Below are positions 1 through 5,219 of a stretch of 7,898 bases of DNA, piece after piece. The notes below the pieces were generated by a model that did no database searches, had not been told where the DNA came from, and worked only from the letters and a program-made list of their open reading frames with translations. The stretch covers positions 1 to 7,898 of the forward strand of contig JAQSXW010000033.1 of assembly GCA_029256465.1 (NCBI GenBank). The letters are read 5' to 3'. The first letter of the stretch is position 1. Each line of letters starts with the position of its first letter. A program made the translations under genes and the position numbers. This DNA is from Evtepia sp. (GTDB taxonomy: Bacteria > Bacillota > Clostridia > Oscillospirales > Oscillospiraceae).

Positions 1-1362
1 TGCAATCGGAAGTTTCCTCGGGATATTGGGAGGGAACGTCCTTGCCTTAACTATCACATGAGTCAGTGTGATGGCTACTGCAGACCGGAAGCGACGCTAG
101 ACCAACATCAGGAGGCGGTAAGGCAGGCGGTTCGCTTGCTCGAAGGGAAATTTAGCGAGGTAGAAAAGGACCTGACCGAGGAAATGATGTTGGCAGCCGA
201 AAATTTGGAATTTGAGAAAGCCGCGATGCTCCGAGATAGGATGCATGCCATTGAACTTTTGGGAAAGCGACAGAAGGTAGTAACGGGCCGCCTTTCCGAC
301 ACAGATGTCATTGGCATTTATCAAGACGAGGTGCGCTGTGGCATTTCTGTTTTACATTATCAGCAAGGAGAACTGACCGGCAAGGATACGGAACTCCTAA
401 ATGTTCAAGAGGAAACAAAAACCGATATTTTAGCTGCATTCGTCAAACAATATTATATAGGAAGTCGTACAGCGCCTGGACAAATTCTGATTCCAGTAGA
501 GCTTTCTGAGGAAGCGGCACTGAGCCGAATGCTTTCTGAGGAAGCAGGCAGACGAGTGCAAATCATTAGTCCGCGGCGGGGAGCAAAGGTGGAACTCATC
601 CGTCTGGCGGAGGGAAATGCTCGTGAAGAATGTGAACGAGTGACAACAAAGGAAGAAAGAACCGCTCGGTTGCTCATTCTGCTTACAGAACTATTGAAGC
701 TGGAGCAGGTGCCAAAACGAATCGAAGCATATGACGTTTCGAATACAGGAGCATCTAACATTGTAGCAGCAATGACAGTGTTTCAAAATGGAAGGCCTCA
801 AAAAAGTCAATATCGATATTTTAAGTTAAGAGATCTGGATGGGCCGGATGACTATGGTGCGATGGAGCAAGTGCTAAGCCGCCGATTCCGCCATGAGCTA
901 GAGCAAGATGAGACCTTTGCCACAAAACCGGATCTATTACTGGTCGACGGGGGAAAGGAACATGCCGCCATTGGTGCATCCGTAGTGAAACGGGCAGGCC
1001 TAAACATTCCTGTGTTTGGTATGGTCAAAGATCATCGGCATCGCACGAGAGGACTCATGACACCGGATGGGAGGGAGATCGGATTACAAAGCAATCCGGC
1101 ACTTTTTGCGCTCGTTGGACAATTTCAAGAGGAGACCCATCGCGCCGCGATTGGGTTTCATCAGAAACAGAGAAGTAAGTCAAGCTATGGTTCTGCCTTG
1201 GAAAAGATTCCCGGGGTGGGGGAAAACCGGCGCAAAACACTTTTAAAAACATTTAAAAGCGTAAAGGGAATTCGAGAAGCAGAACTTTGGCAATTGGAAG
1301 AAGTGTTGCCCCAAAAAGCGGCACAGGCAGTTTATGAATATTTTAAAACACAGGAGGGCTAG
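1..1362 (+). CDS. uvrC: UvrABC system protein C (excinuclease subunit C), 5'-truncated by window edge
   Basis: UvrC makes the dual incisions in nucleotide excision repair after UvrA/UvrB damage recognition. The reading frame is open from base 1, so the gene enters from the left; the ATG at 58 is internal. The N-terminal GIY-YIG nuclease that makes the 3' cut is outside the window. Numbering visible codons from base 1, a conserved cysteine segment comes first (Cys1, 15, 23, 27, around RERPCLNYH), matching the four-cysteine iron-sulfur region known in UvrC. A UVR motif for UvrB contact follows (about 54-89). The RNase H-like domain for the 5' cut carries Asp245 in YDVSN, Asp283/284 in DDYGAM, Asp316 in LLVDGGKEH and His380 in ETHRAAIGFH. 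A helix-hairpin-helix tail (about 400-450, IPGVGENRR) ends the protein. There is no frameshift, and the stop lies 3 nt before rsmD, whose ribosome binding site is in the uvrC tail. Confidence 0.97.
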   Translation, partial: CNRKFPRDIGRERPCLNYHMSQCDGYCRPEATLDQHQEAVRQAVRLLEGKFSEVEKDLTEEMMLAAENLEFEKAAMLRDRMHAIELLGKRQKVVTGRLSDTDVIGIYQDEVRCGISVLHYQQGELTGKDTELLNVQEETKTDILAAFVKQYYIGSRTAPGQILIPVELSEEAALSRMLSEEAGRRVQIISPRRGAKVELIRLAEGNAREECERVTTKEERTARLLILLTELLKLEQVPKRIEAYDVSNTGASNIVAAMTVFQNGRPQKSQYRYFKLRDLDGPDDYGAMEQVLSRRFRHELEQDETFATKPDLLLVDGGKEHAAIGASVVKRAGLNIPVFGMVKDHRHRTRGLMTPDGREIGLQSNPALFALVGQFQEETHRAAIGFHQKQRSKSSYGSALEKIPGVGENRRKTLLKTFKSVKGIREAELWQLEEVLPQKAAQAVYEYFKTQEG

Positions 1363-1365
1363 TAT

Positions 1366-1911
1366 ATGCGCGTGATCACCGGAAGTGCTCGGGGGCGAAG
1401 ATTAAAGGAATTAAAGGGCATGGATACCCGCCCAACCACAGACAGGGTGAAGGAGGCGATCTTCAGCGTAATTCAATTTGAGGTGGAGGGTCGCCGGGTT
1501 TTGGATCTGTTTGGAGGAACGGGTCAGATGGGGATCGAGGCACTTTCTCGGGGAGCCGCACACTGCGTTTTTGTGGACATACGACGGGAAGCGGTGCAAT
1601 TAATCCGGGAAAATTTGAAGCACACCGGGCTGGAAGATCGGGCTGAAGTAATACAGGGGGATTATTTATCATACCTGATGCAGAGTAAGGAAACCTTTGA
1701 TCTTGTTTTCTTAGATCCGCCTTACGAAAGTGAAATGATAAAAAAAGCGTTACAAACCATTACAAGTATTGACAAAATATCACAAAATGGTATAATCGTT
1801 TGTGAGAATGGGTCGAATCCTGTCTGGCCGTCAGTACCGGAGCCCTATGAGCTGCAAAAAGAATACCGGTACGGAAAGATCGAAGTTGCCTTGTACCGGC
1901 GCCATGCCTGA
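1366..1911 (+). CDS. rsmD: 16S rRNA (guanine(966)-N(2))-methyltransferase RsmD
   Basis: RsmD methylates G966 of 16S rRNA (E. coli numbering) using S-adenosylmethionine during 30S maturation. The 181-residue product has the usual family length. It begins with the family signature (RVITGSARGR, then RPTTDRVKEA at 22-31), has the SAM-binding loop VLDLFGGTGQMG at 45-56, and the catalytic DPPY motif of N2-guanine methyltransferases at 117-120 (FLDPPY). The ATG at 1366 is preceded by CAGGAGGG (1351-1358), inside the end of uvrC, which suggests translational coupling. A consensus promoter for the next genes lies within this gene at 1769-1796. That stretch is visibly more AT-rich than its surroundings, encoding an I/S/D/K-rich segment before the last strand. 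The stop TGA (1909-1911) overlaps an ATG by one base. Confidence 0.96.
   Translation: MRVITGSARGRRLKELKGMDTRPTTDRVKEAIFSVIQFEVEGRRVLDLFGGTGQMGIEALSRGAAHCVFVDIRREAVQLIRENLKHTGLEDRAEVIQGDYLSYLMQSKETFDLVFLDPPYESEMIKKALQTITSIDKISQNGIIVCENGSNPVWPSVPEPYELQKEYRYGKIEVALYRRHA
1769..1796 (+). promoter_or_regulatory. Consensus sigma-A promoter inside rsmD, reading toward coaD
   Basis: A perfect -35 hexamer TTGACA (1769-1774) and a perfect -10 hexamer TATAAT (1791-1796) are separated by 16 bp. A TG at 1788-1789, one base before the -10, makes an extended -10 (TGGTATAAT). Transcription would begin near 1803, about 145 nt upstream of the coaD start, giving a leader made of the rsmD 3' end. The match is better than the promoter assigned to mraZ. 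It lies within coding sequence, so activity is inferred, but a match this complete is unlikely by chance. It would uncouple coaD and the coiled-coil gene from uvrC-rsmD. Confidence 0.72.
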
Positions 1912-1938
1912 TGCTTGGTAAAGTGGTGTGGTACAAGG
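1889..1938 (+). promoter_or_regulatory. RNA hairpin covering the coaD ribosome binding site
   Basis: CCTTGTACC (1889-1897) is exactly complementary to GGTACAAGG (1930-1938). A second helix, CGCCAT (1900-1905) with GTGGTG (1923-1928, two G-U pairs), could stack inside it after a small internal loop. The 3' arm contains AAGG of the coaD Shine-Dalgarno AAGGAG (1935-1940). The 5' arm is the last part of rsmD coding sequence, so a ribosome finishing rsmD would melt it. This suggests coupling of coaD translation to rsmD translation. A 9-bp repeat at this distance can arise by chance somewhere in a window this long; its position over the ribosome binding site is what makes it notable. Confidence 0.4.
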
Positions 1939-1948
1939 AGTGACGTGA

Positions 1949-2449
1949 ATGAAAACGGCGATCTATCCCGGGAGTTTTGACCCGGTTACTCTCGGTCATT
2001 TGAATATCATCAAGCGTGCAGCCAAAGCTTTTGATCAGCTGATTGTCTGTGTGCTGGTCAATTCGGAGAAACATGGAATCTTTTCCGCAGAAGAACGGGT
2101 TGAGCTATTGCGCAGAGCCATTAGCTTGGAGAACGTCGAAGTGGACATGTATTCCGGCCTTTTGGCAAACTACGCCAAGCAGAGAGATGCTCGGGTGTTA
2201 GTGAAGGGGCTTCGAGCTTTCTCCGATTTTGAAGCTGAGGTTCAGATGGCCATTATAAACAACAAGTTAAATCCGGATCTGGACACGGTGTTTTTTCCGT
2301 CCAGCCAAAAGTTTAATTATCTTAGCTCTACCGTTGCGAAAGAATTGGCGAGGTATGATGTCAACCTAGAGGAAATATTGCCGAGAGAGATTATTGAGGA
2401 TGTAAGAAGGAAAATGGAAGAAAAACGAGGTGCGTGCGATGGCAAGTAA
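1949..2449 (+). CDS. coaD: Phosphopantetheine adenylyltransferase (PPAT)
   Basis: CoaD transfers AMP from ATP to 4'-phosphopantetheine to make dephospho-CoA, the penultimate step of coenzyme A synthesis in the cytosol. The 166-residue product has the family's usual size and opens with the nucleotidyltransferase signature YPGSFDPVTLGH, including the TxGH nucleotide-binding motif at 14-17. It also has KGLR (86-89) followed by FSDFEAE, and the ATP-binding SSTVAKE (126-132). The ATG at 1949 has AAGGAG at 1935-1940, eight bases upstream. That site can be masked by the 1889-1938 hairpin, and an extra promoter lies about 150 bp upstream in rsmD. The last 11 nt overlap the following coiled-coil gene. 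Confidence 0.98.
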   Translation: MKTAIYPGSFDPVTLGHLNIIKRAAKAFDQLIVCVLVNSEKHGIFSAEERVELLRRAISLENVEVDMYSGLLANYAKQRDARVLVKGLRAFSDFEAEVQMAIINNKLNPDLDTVFFPSSQKFNYLSSTVAKELARYDVNLEEILPREIIEDVRRKMEEKRGACDGK

Positions 2450-2948
2450 CATTGAAGAATTGTTTGACATGCTCTATGAGATGATTGATGAGGCTAAGAA
2501 TGTGCCGCTCAGTAGTGACAAGTGTATGCTGGAACGGGATAAGGCGTTGGATCTCTTAGATGATATTCGAGCAAGATTTCCGGTGGAATTTAAAAAGGCG
2601 AAAGAACTGGTTGAGAAAAAGAACGACTATATTGCTTCTGCAAAACGAGAAGCGGATGACCTTCGTCAGAGGGGAGAGGAACATGTCAGGCGAATCTTAA
2701 ATGAAGATGCGATGATCATGGAGGCCAGGCGGTTGTCCGAGGAGATTGTCGAAGAAGCTGAAAAGACGAGTCGCCAGTTAAAGCAAGCGGCCAATGAGTA
2801 CTGTGAGGACACATTGCGTCGGATGGAAGAGGCTGTGGCGGACGCCTATGATGAGGTCAAGCACTCACGCGCAAAGTTCCGCAGTGCCCTGGGGGCAGGG
2901 GGATCCACGAGTCGCGCAGTCTATGACGCGGACGAGGACGACATCTGA
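2439..2948 (+). CDS. Acidic coiled-coil protein of unknown function (clostridial 'ATPase'/V-ATPase subunit H-like)
   Basis: The 169-residue product is soluble, highly charged and rich in Glu, Lys, Arg and Ala. It has no signal peptide, membrane segment or nucleotide-binding loop. An N-terminal helical part (about 1-45) leads into a long predicted coiled coil (about 50-145, with runs such as AKREADDLRQRGEEHVRR). A short linker (GAGGSTS) and a very acidic end (DADEDDI) follow. It resembles proteins found after coaD in Clostridia that are loosely labelled ATPase or ATP-synthase-like only because of coiled-coil similarity; a DivIVA-like or scaffold role is equally possible. No function is assigned. 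The ATG at 2439 is preferred, with GAGG at 2427-2430 eight bases upstream; a GTG at 2430 would add three residues. It overlaps coaD by 11 nt and is the last gene before the terminator. Confidence 0.85.
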   Translation: MASNIEELFDMLYEMIDEAKNVPLSSDKCMLERDKALDLLDDIRARFPVEFKKAKELVEKKNDYIASAKREADDLRQRGEEHVRRILNEDAMIMEARRLSEEIVEEAEKTSRQLKQAANEYCEDTLRRMEEAVADAYDEVKHSRAKFRSALGAGGSTSRAVYDADEDDI

Positions 2949-2960
2949 TGGAACACGCGC

Positions 2961-2992
2961 AAAGGAGACTAGATATAGTAGGCGTCTCCTTT
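2961..2992 (+). other. Inverted repeat downstream of the coiled-coil gene
   Basis: AAAGGAGAC (2961-2969) pairs perfectly with GTCTCCTTT (2984-2992) across a 14-base loop. It begins 12 bases after the stop codon. No T-run follows, so it is not a classic terminator by itself. It may protect the 3' end or act with the true terminator at 3016-3049. The arms contain an AAGGAG-like and an anti-Shine-Dalgarno-like sequence, but no start codon lies at a suitable distance. Confidence 0.55.
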
Positions 2993-3015
2993 GAATAACA
3001 AAATATGGTTGTCGC

Positions 3016-3049
3016 AAAAAACGCCCCGTCTGTGGGCGTTTTTTATTTT
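3016..3049 (+). terminator. Rho-independent terminator ending the uvrC-rsmD-coaD-coiled-coil operon
   Basis: AAAAAACGCCC (3016-3026) pairs with GGGCGTTTTTT (3034-3044) around a seven-base loop (CGTCTGT). The run of six T, then ATTTT, supplies the U-tract. The A-run on the left would make a U-tract on the other strand as well, but no - strand gene is seen nearby. It separates the upstream operon from the mraZ promoter about 90 bp further on. Confidence 0.93.
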
Positions 3050-3093
3050 GACAGATCATGTTTTTCTGCGCTGAAGTAGGTGATAAGAAGGGG

Positions 3094-3121
3094 AAACTAA
3101 GCGAGAAAAAACTAAGCAAGA
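3094..3121 (+). repeat. Tandem direct repeat AAACTAAGCRAGA upstream of the mraZ promoter
   Basis: Two copies, AAACTAAGCGAGA (3094-3106) and AAACTAAGCAAGA (3109-3121), match at 12 of 13 bases with a period of 15 bp. They end 13 bp before the -35 hexamer of the mraZ promoter. This is the position of an activator site or, together with the following A-run (3125-3131), an upstream promoter element. The cognate protein is unknown. Confidence 0.5.
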
Positions 3122-3134
3122 TTCAAAAAAACAG

Positions 3135-3163
3135 TTGCAATTTCAATTCAAGCTCTTTATACT
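3135..3163 (+). promoter_or_regulatory. Sigma-A-type promoter of the mraZ (dcw) operon
   Basis: TTGCAA (3135-3140) and TATACT (3158-3163) are separated by exactly 17 bp, each within two mismatches of consensus. An A-tract (3125-3131) lies just upstream. The start point would be near 3170, placing the first TGGAG box (3177) just downstream and the mraZ ATG about 65 nt into the transcript. It is the only well-placed promoter in the 185 bp between the preceding terminator and mraZ. Confidence 0.82.
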
Positions 3164-3176
3164 AAGAACAGGCTGG

Positions 3177-3223
3177 TGGAGCGAAATGGAGCAAAGTGGA
3201 GCGCTTTGGAGCCTTTAGTGGAG
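3177..3223 (+). promoter_or_regulatory. MraZ-box array: five TGGAG direct repeats
   Basis: TGGAG occurs at 3177, 3187, 3197 and 3207 with an exact 10-bp period; all four read TGGAGC. A fifth copy at 3219 is offset by 12 bp and merges with the mraZ Shine-Dalgarno (TGGAGGG). MraZ from other bacteria binds direct repeats with a TGG core and about 5-nt spacers next to its own promoter, and represses the operon. One-helical-turn spacing fits an oligomeric ring protein contacting one DNA face. Binding here would block promoter clearance. The sequence assignment is strong; protein binding is inferred from the family. Confidence 0.82.
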
Positions 3224-3234
3224 GGAAATTGCAC

Positions 3235-3657
3235 ATGGTCAGCGTAACGGGAACGTATGAACATTCCATCGATGCCAAGGGGCGTCTGTTCGTTCCTGCC
3301 AAGCTAAGGGAAGACTTGGGTGGTATTTGCTACCTAACCATGGGCATTGACGACTGCCTAGCGATCTACCCATTGGAAAGCTGGCAGGTTTTCACAGAAA
3401 AATTTGCATCCCTGCCCATGAGCAAATCCCGACTGATGCGGCCACTCTTTGCCAATGCGGTGAAATGTGAACCAGATAGTCAGGGGCGTGTCGTGATTCC
3501 TCAAACGTTGCGGCAGTATGCTGGACTTGAGAAAGACGTGGTAATCATCGGCGTACATAACCGGGCGGAGATCTGGGATGCTGAGAAATGGCGCATGAGT
3601 CAGGAAGAGATGACGCCAGAAAAAATGGCAGAGCTTTTGGAGAGCCTGGAGGTTTGA
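3235..3657 (+). CDS. mraZ: Transcriptional regulator MraZ
   Basis: MraZ is a DNA-binding, ring-forming regulator encoded first in dcw operons, where it represses its own promoter. The 140-residue product holds two SpoVT/AbrB-like halves, each with the DxxxR core: DAKGR at 13-17 (followed by LFVPAKLRE) and DSQGR at 81-85 (followed by VVIPQTLR). The ATG at 3235 is chosen because TGGAGGG (3219-3225) sits nine bases upstream and the N-terminus (VSVTGTYEHSIDAKGR) then matches the family. An in-frame GTG at 3196 would add 13 residues but starts inside the operator array and is unlikely. The last codons contain the rsmH ribosome binding site, and the stop overlaps the rsmH ATG by one base (TGATG). 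Self-regulation through the repeats at 3177-3223 is expected. Confidence 0.96.
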   Translation: MVSVTGTYEHSIDAKGRLFVPAKLREDLGGICYLTMGIDDCLAIYPLESWQVFTEKFASLPMSKSRLMRPLFANAVKCEPDSQGRVVIPQTLRQYAGLEKDVVIIGVHNRAEIWDAEKWRMSQEEMTPEKMAELLESLEV

Positions 3658-4598
3658 TGAAGGAAGAATATGTACACAGGCCCGTTCTGTTGGAGGAATG
3701 TATAGAAGCACTTAACATTCAACCGAATGGGATCTATATTGACGGAACCTTTGGCCGAGGCGGCCATTCCATGGAAATCGTCAAGAGACTAACGGGAAAT
3801 GGCCGTCTTGTCTGTATTGACCGGGATCAGCAAGCGTTGCACGAAGGTGCAGTCAAGCTGGCACCTTGGAAAGAAAAGGTTACCTTTCTTCATGGAAACT
3901 TCAGAGAGCTGGACGTGCTTCTAGATGCAGCGCAAGTTCCTTTTGTAGATGGAATGCTGTTTGATCTTGGAGTATCGTCTCCTCAGTTAGATGATCCCCT
4001 CAGAGGATTTTCTTATCAAAAGGACGCGCCATTGGATATGCGGATGAATCGGGATGACACACTGACTGCCCGGACGATTGTCAATCAATGGTCCAAGGAG
4101 GAACTGCGGCGGATTTTATTCCAATATGGCGAGGAACGTTATGCCCCAGCAATTGCATCTGCTATCTGCCGAGCAAGAGAAGAGGCAGAGATTGAAACGA
4201 CGCTGCAGCTCACGGAGATCATCCGTAGCGCAATGCCTGCAGCGGCGCTGAGAGAAAAGCAGCATCCTGCCAAGCGCAGTTTTCAGGGAATTCGGATTGC
4301 AGTAAATGATGAGTTGGGTGCGATATCCCAAATGCTTACTAGGGCAATTGCTCGATTAAATTCAGGTGGAAGGCTGGCGGTAATTTCCTTTCACTCTCTC
4401 GAAGATCGGATTGTGAAGACGGAACTTGCGGTGGCAGCAAAAGGCTGTGACTGTCCGCCAGGATTTCCGGTTTGCGTTTGCGGAAAGAAGCCTGCAGTGA
4501 AGCTTTTGAAGCGAAAGCCTATATTGCCAAGTGAACAAGAATTACAGGAAAACCCGAGAGCACGCAGCGCTAAGCTGCGAGTAGCTGAAAAGATATAG
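3657..4598 (+). CDS. rsmH: 16S rRNA (cytosine(1402)-N(4))-methyltransferase RsmH
   Basis: RsmH (formerly MraW) uses SAM to N4-methylate C1402 in the P-site region of 16S rRNA, tuning initiation fidelity. The 313-residue product has the usual length. It opens with the family hallmark HRPVLLEE, then the SAM loop DGTFGRGGHS (29-38), FDLGVSSPQLDD (102-113) leading to LRGFS, the insert-domain region RSFQGIRIAVNDEL (207-220), and SFHSLEDRIVK (244-254). A four-cysteine patch near the end (Cys264, 266, 273, 275; CDCPPGFPVCVCG) is usual in Gram-positive RsmH. The ATG at 3657 gives the family N-terminus and has GGAGG at 3648-3652, only four bases away, so re-initiation from mraZ through the TGATG overlap probably helps. 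A longer frame back to 3588 is just open sequence inside mraZ. Confidence 0.97.
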   Translation: MKEEYVHRPVLLEECIEALNIQPNGIYIDGTFGRGGHSMEIVKRLTGNGRLVCIDRDQQALHEGAVKLAPWKEKVTFLHGNFRELDVLLDAAQVPFVDGMLFDLGVSSPQLDDPLRGFSYQKDAPLDMRMNRDDTLTARTIVNQWSKEELRRILFQYGEERYAPAIASAICRAREEAEIETTLQLTEIIRSAMPAAALREKQHPAKRSFQGIRIAVNDELGAISQMLTRAIARLNSGGRLAVISFHSLEDRIVKTELAVAAKGCDCPPGFPVCVCGKKPAVKLLKRKPILPSEQELQENPRARSAKLRVAEKI

Positions 4599-4622
4599 AT
4601 AGGTAACGTGTTGGAGCAGTGG

Positions 4623-4640
4623 ATGCACGGAAACGTGCGT
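4623..4640 (+). other. Small GNRA-tetraloop hairpin between rsmH and ftsL
   Basis: GCACG (4625-4629) and CGTGC (4634-4638) close a GAAA tetraloop. A U-G and an A-U pair extend the helix to 4623-4640, giving 7 bp. There is no T-run, so termination is not expected. It sits eight bases before the ftsL ribosome binding site. It overlaps a possible 8-codon minicistron (4623-4649), so it may be a translational element or may be chance. Confidence 0.4.
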
Positions 4641-4647
4641 AACGAAT

Positions 4648-4655
4648 AGGGGTGA
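4648..4655 (+). promoter_or_regulatory. Shine-Dalgarno that decides the ftsL start
   Basis: AGGGGTGA matches the 16S anti-Shine-Dalgarno at seven of eight positions (consensus AGGAGGTGA region). It lies five bases before TTG 4661. The competing in-frame GTG at 4652 falls inside this site and has no ribosome binding site of its own upstream. Confidence 0.65.
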
Positions 4656-4660
4656 ACAGA

Positions 4661-5203
4661 TTGACGGCTGAAAAAAGACAGAGATATTATACAAAGCATA
4701 CTTCTGCTTATTTATCCGGATACGATGGAAACGCAGTCAGACAGCTGGAACAGTTAGAGGAATTTCCTGTCCACCGGCAACGCACTCACAGAAATAAGCG
4801 TGAGGTTAAACGCTTGGAACTTGAGGTGCGCGAACCTGGAAAGATTGCACCCTTTGCTGTGGTAGGCTTGTTGGCCGTTTGCTTACTTACCATACTTATG
4901 CTGAGTCAATATGCAAGTTTGGTAGGGGTCAATGATACTGCAGTGGGTTTGAAAAAAGACTTGGAGACACTCAAGACGGAAGAGGCTAAGCTTTTGACTC
5001 AATATGAGCTTGCTTATGATTTGCAGGCAATCGAACAGGACCTTTTGGCGAGCGGTGAGATGATTAAGCCGCAAAATAGCCAGGTGCAGATGATTGAGTT
5101 AACGGAACCTGATTCCGTGGAATATTATCAGAATGCAGGATTCGGGAACGGAATTGTAACAGGAATTAAGGAAATCTTTTCCACGATCCGGACATATTTT
5201 TAG
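4661..5203 (+). CDS. ftsL: FtsL-like cell division protein (single-pass membrane, coiled coil)
   Basis: FtsL links the divisome to the septal synthase, forming a complex with DivIC/FtsB and DivIB/FtsQ and supporting the class B PBP and FtsW. The 180-residue product has an unusually long basic cytoplasmic tail (about 1-61), one membrane helix (about 62-82, PFAVVGLLAVCLLTILML), and an extracellular coiled coil (about 90-130, LKKDLETLKTEEAKLL). A polar C-terminal part ends in TIRTYF. FtsL is poorly conserved, so the call rests on topology and on its place between rsmH and the penicillin-binding protein gene. The start is TTG 4661, supported by AGGGGTGA at 4648-4655; GTG 4652 would add MNR. No upstream promoter is seen, and 62 bp separate it from rsmH. 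Expression is presumably from the mraZ promoter. Confidence 0.85.
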   Translation: MTAEKRQRYYTKHTSAYLSGYDGNAVRQLEQLEEFPVHRQRTHRNKREVKRLELEVREPGKIAPFAVVGLLAVCLLTILMLSQYASLVGVNDTAVGLKKDLETLKTEEAKLLTQYELAYDLQAIEQDLLASGEMIKPQNSQVQMIELTEPDSVEYYQNAGFGNGIVTGIKEIFSTIRTYF

Positions 5204-5219
5204 CAGTAGGATACATACC

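Noticed and set aside
2794..2994. 66-codon + strand frame overlapping the coiled-coil gene end
   Set aside because: It is in another frame of a supported gene, with low-complexity Arg/Ser/Thr composition and no ribosome binding site. It also runs into the intergenic hairpin.
3048..3076. Perfect TTGACA (3048-3053) just after the terminator
   Set aside because: No TATAAT-like hexamer lies 16-18 bp downstream (the sequence there is around CTGAAG). The T-run and TTGACA overlap the terminator tail.
3196..3234. GTG start at 3196 giving MraZ 13 extra residues
   Set aside because: The extension would be encoded by the operator repeats and does not resemble MraZ N-termini. ATG 3235 has an ideal ribosome binding site and gives the expected N-terminus.
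3588..3656. Upstream extension of the rsmH frame inside mraZ
   Set aside because: Homology begins at ATG 3657 (HRPVLLEE shortly after). The extension is translated from mraZ codons in another frame.
4391..4699. 102-codon - strand frame across the rsmH end and ftsL start
   Set aside because: No ribosome binding site or family features; it is antisense to two supported genes.
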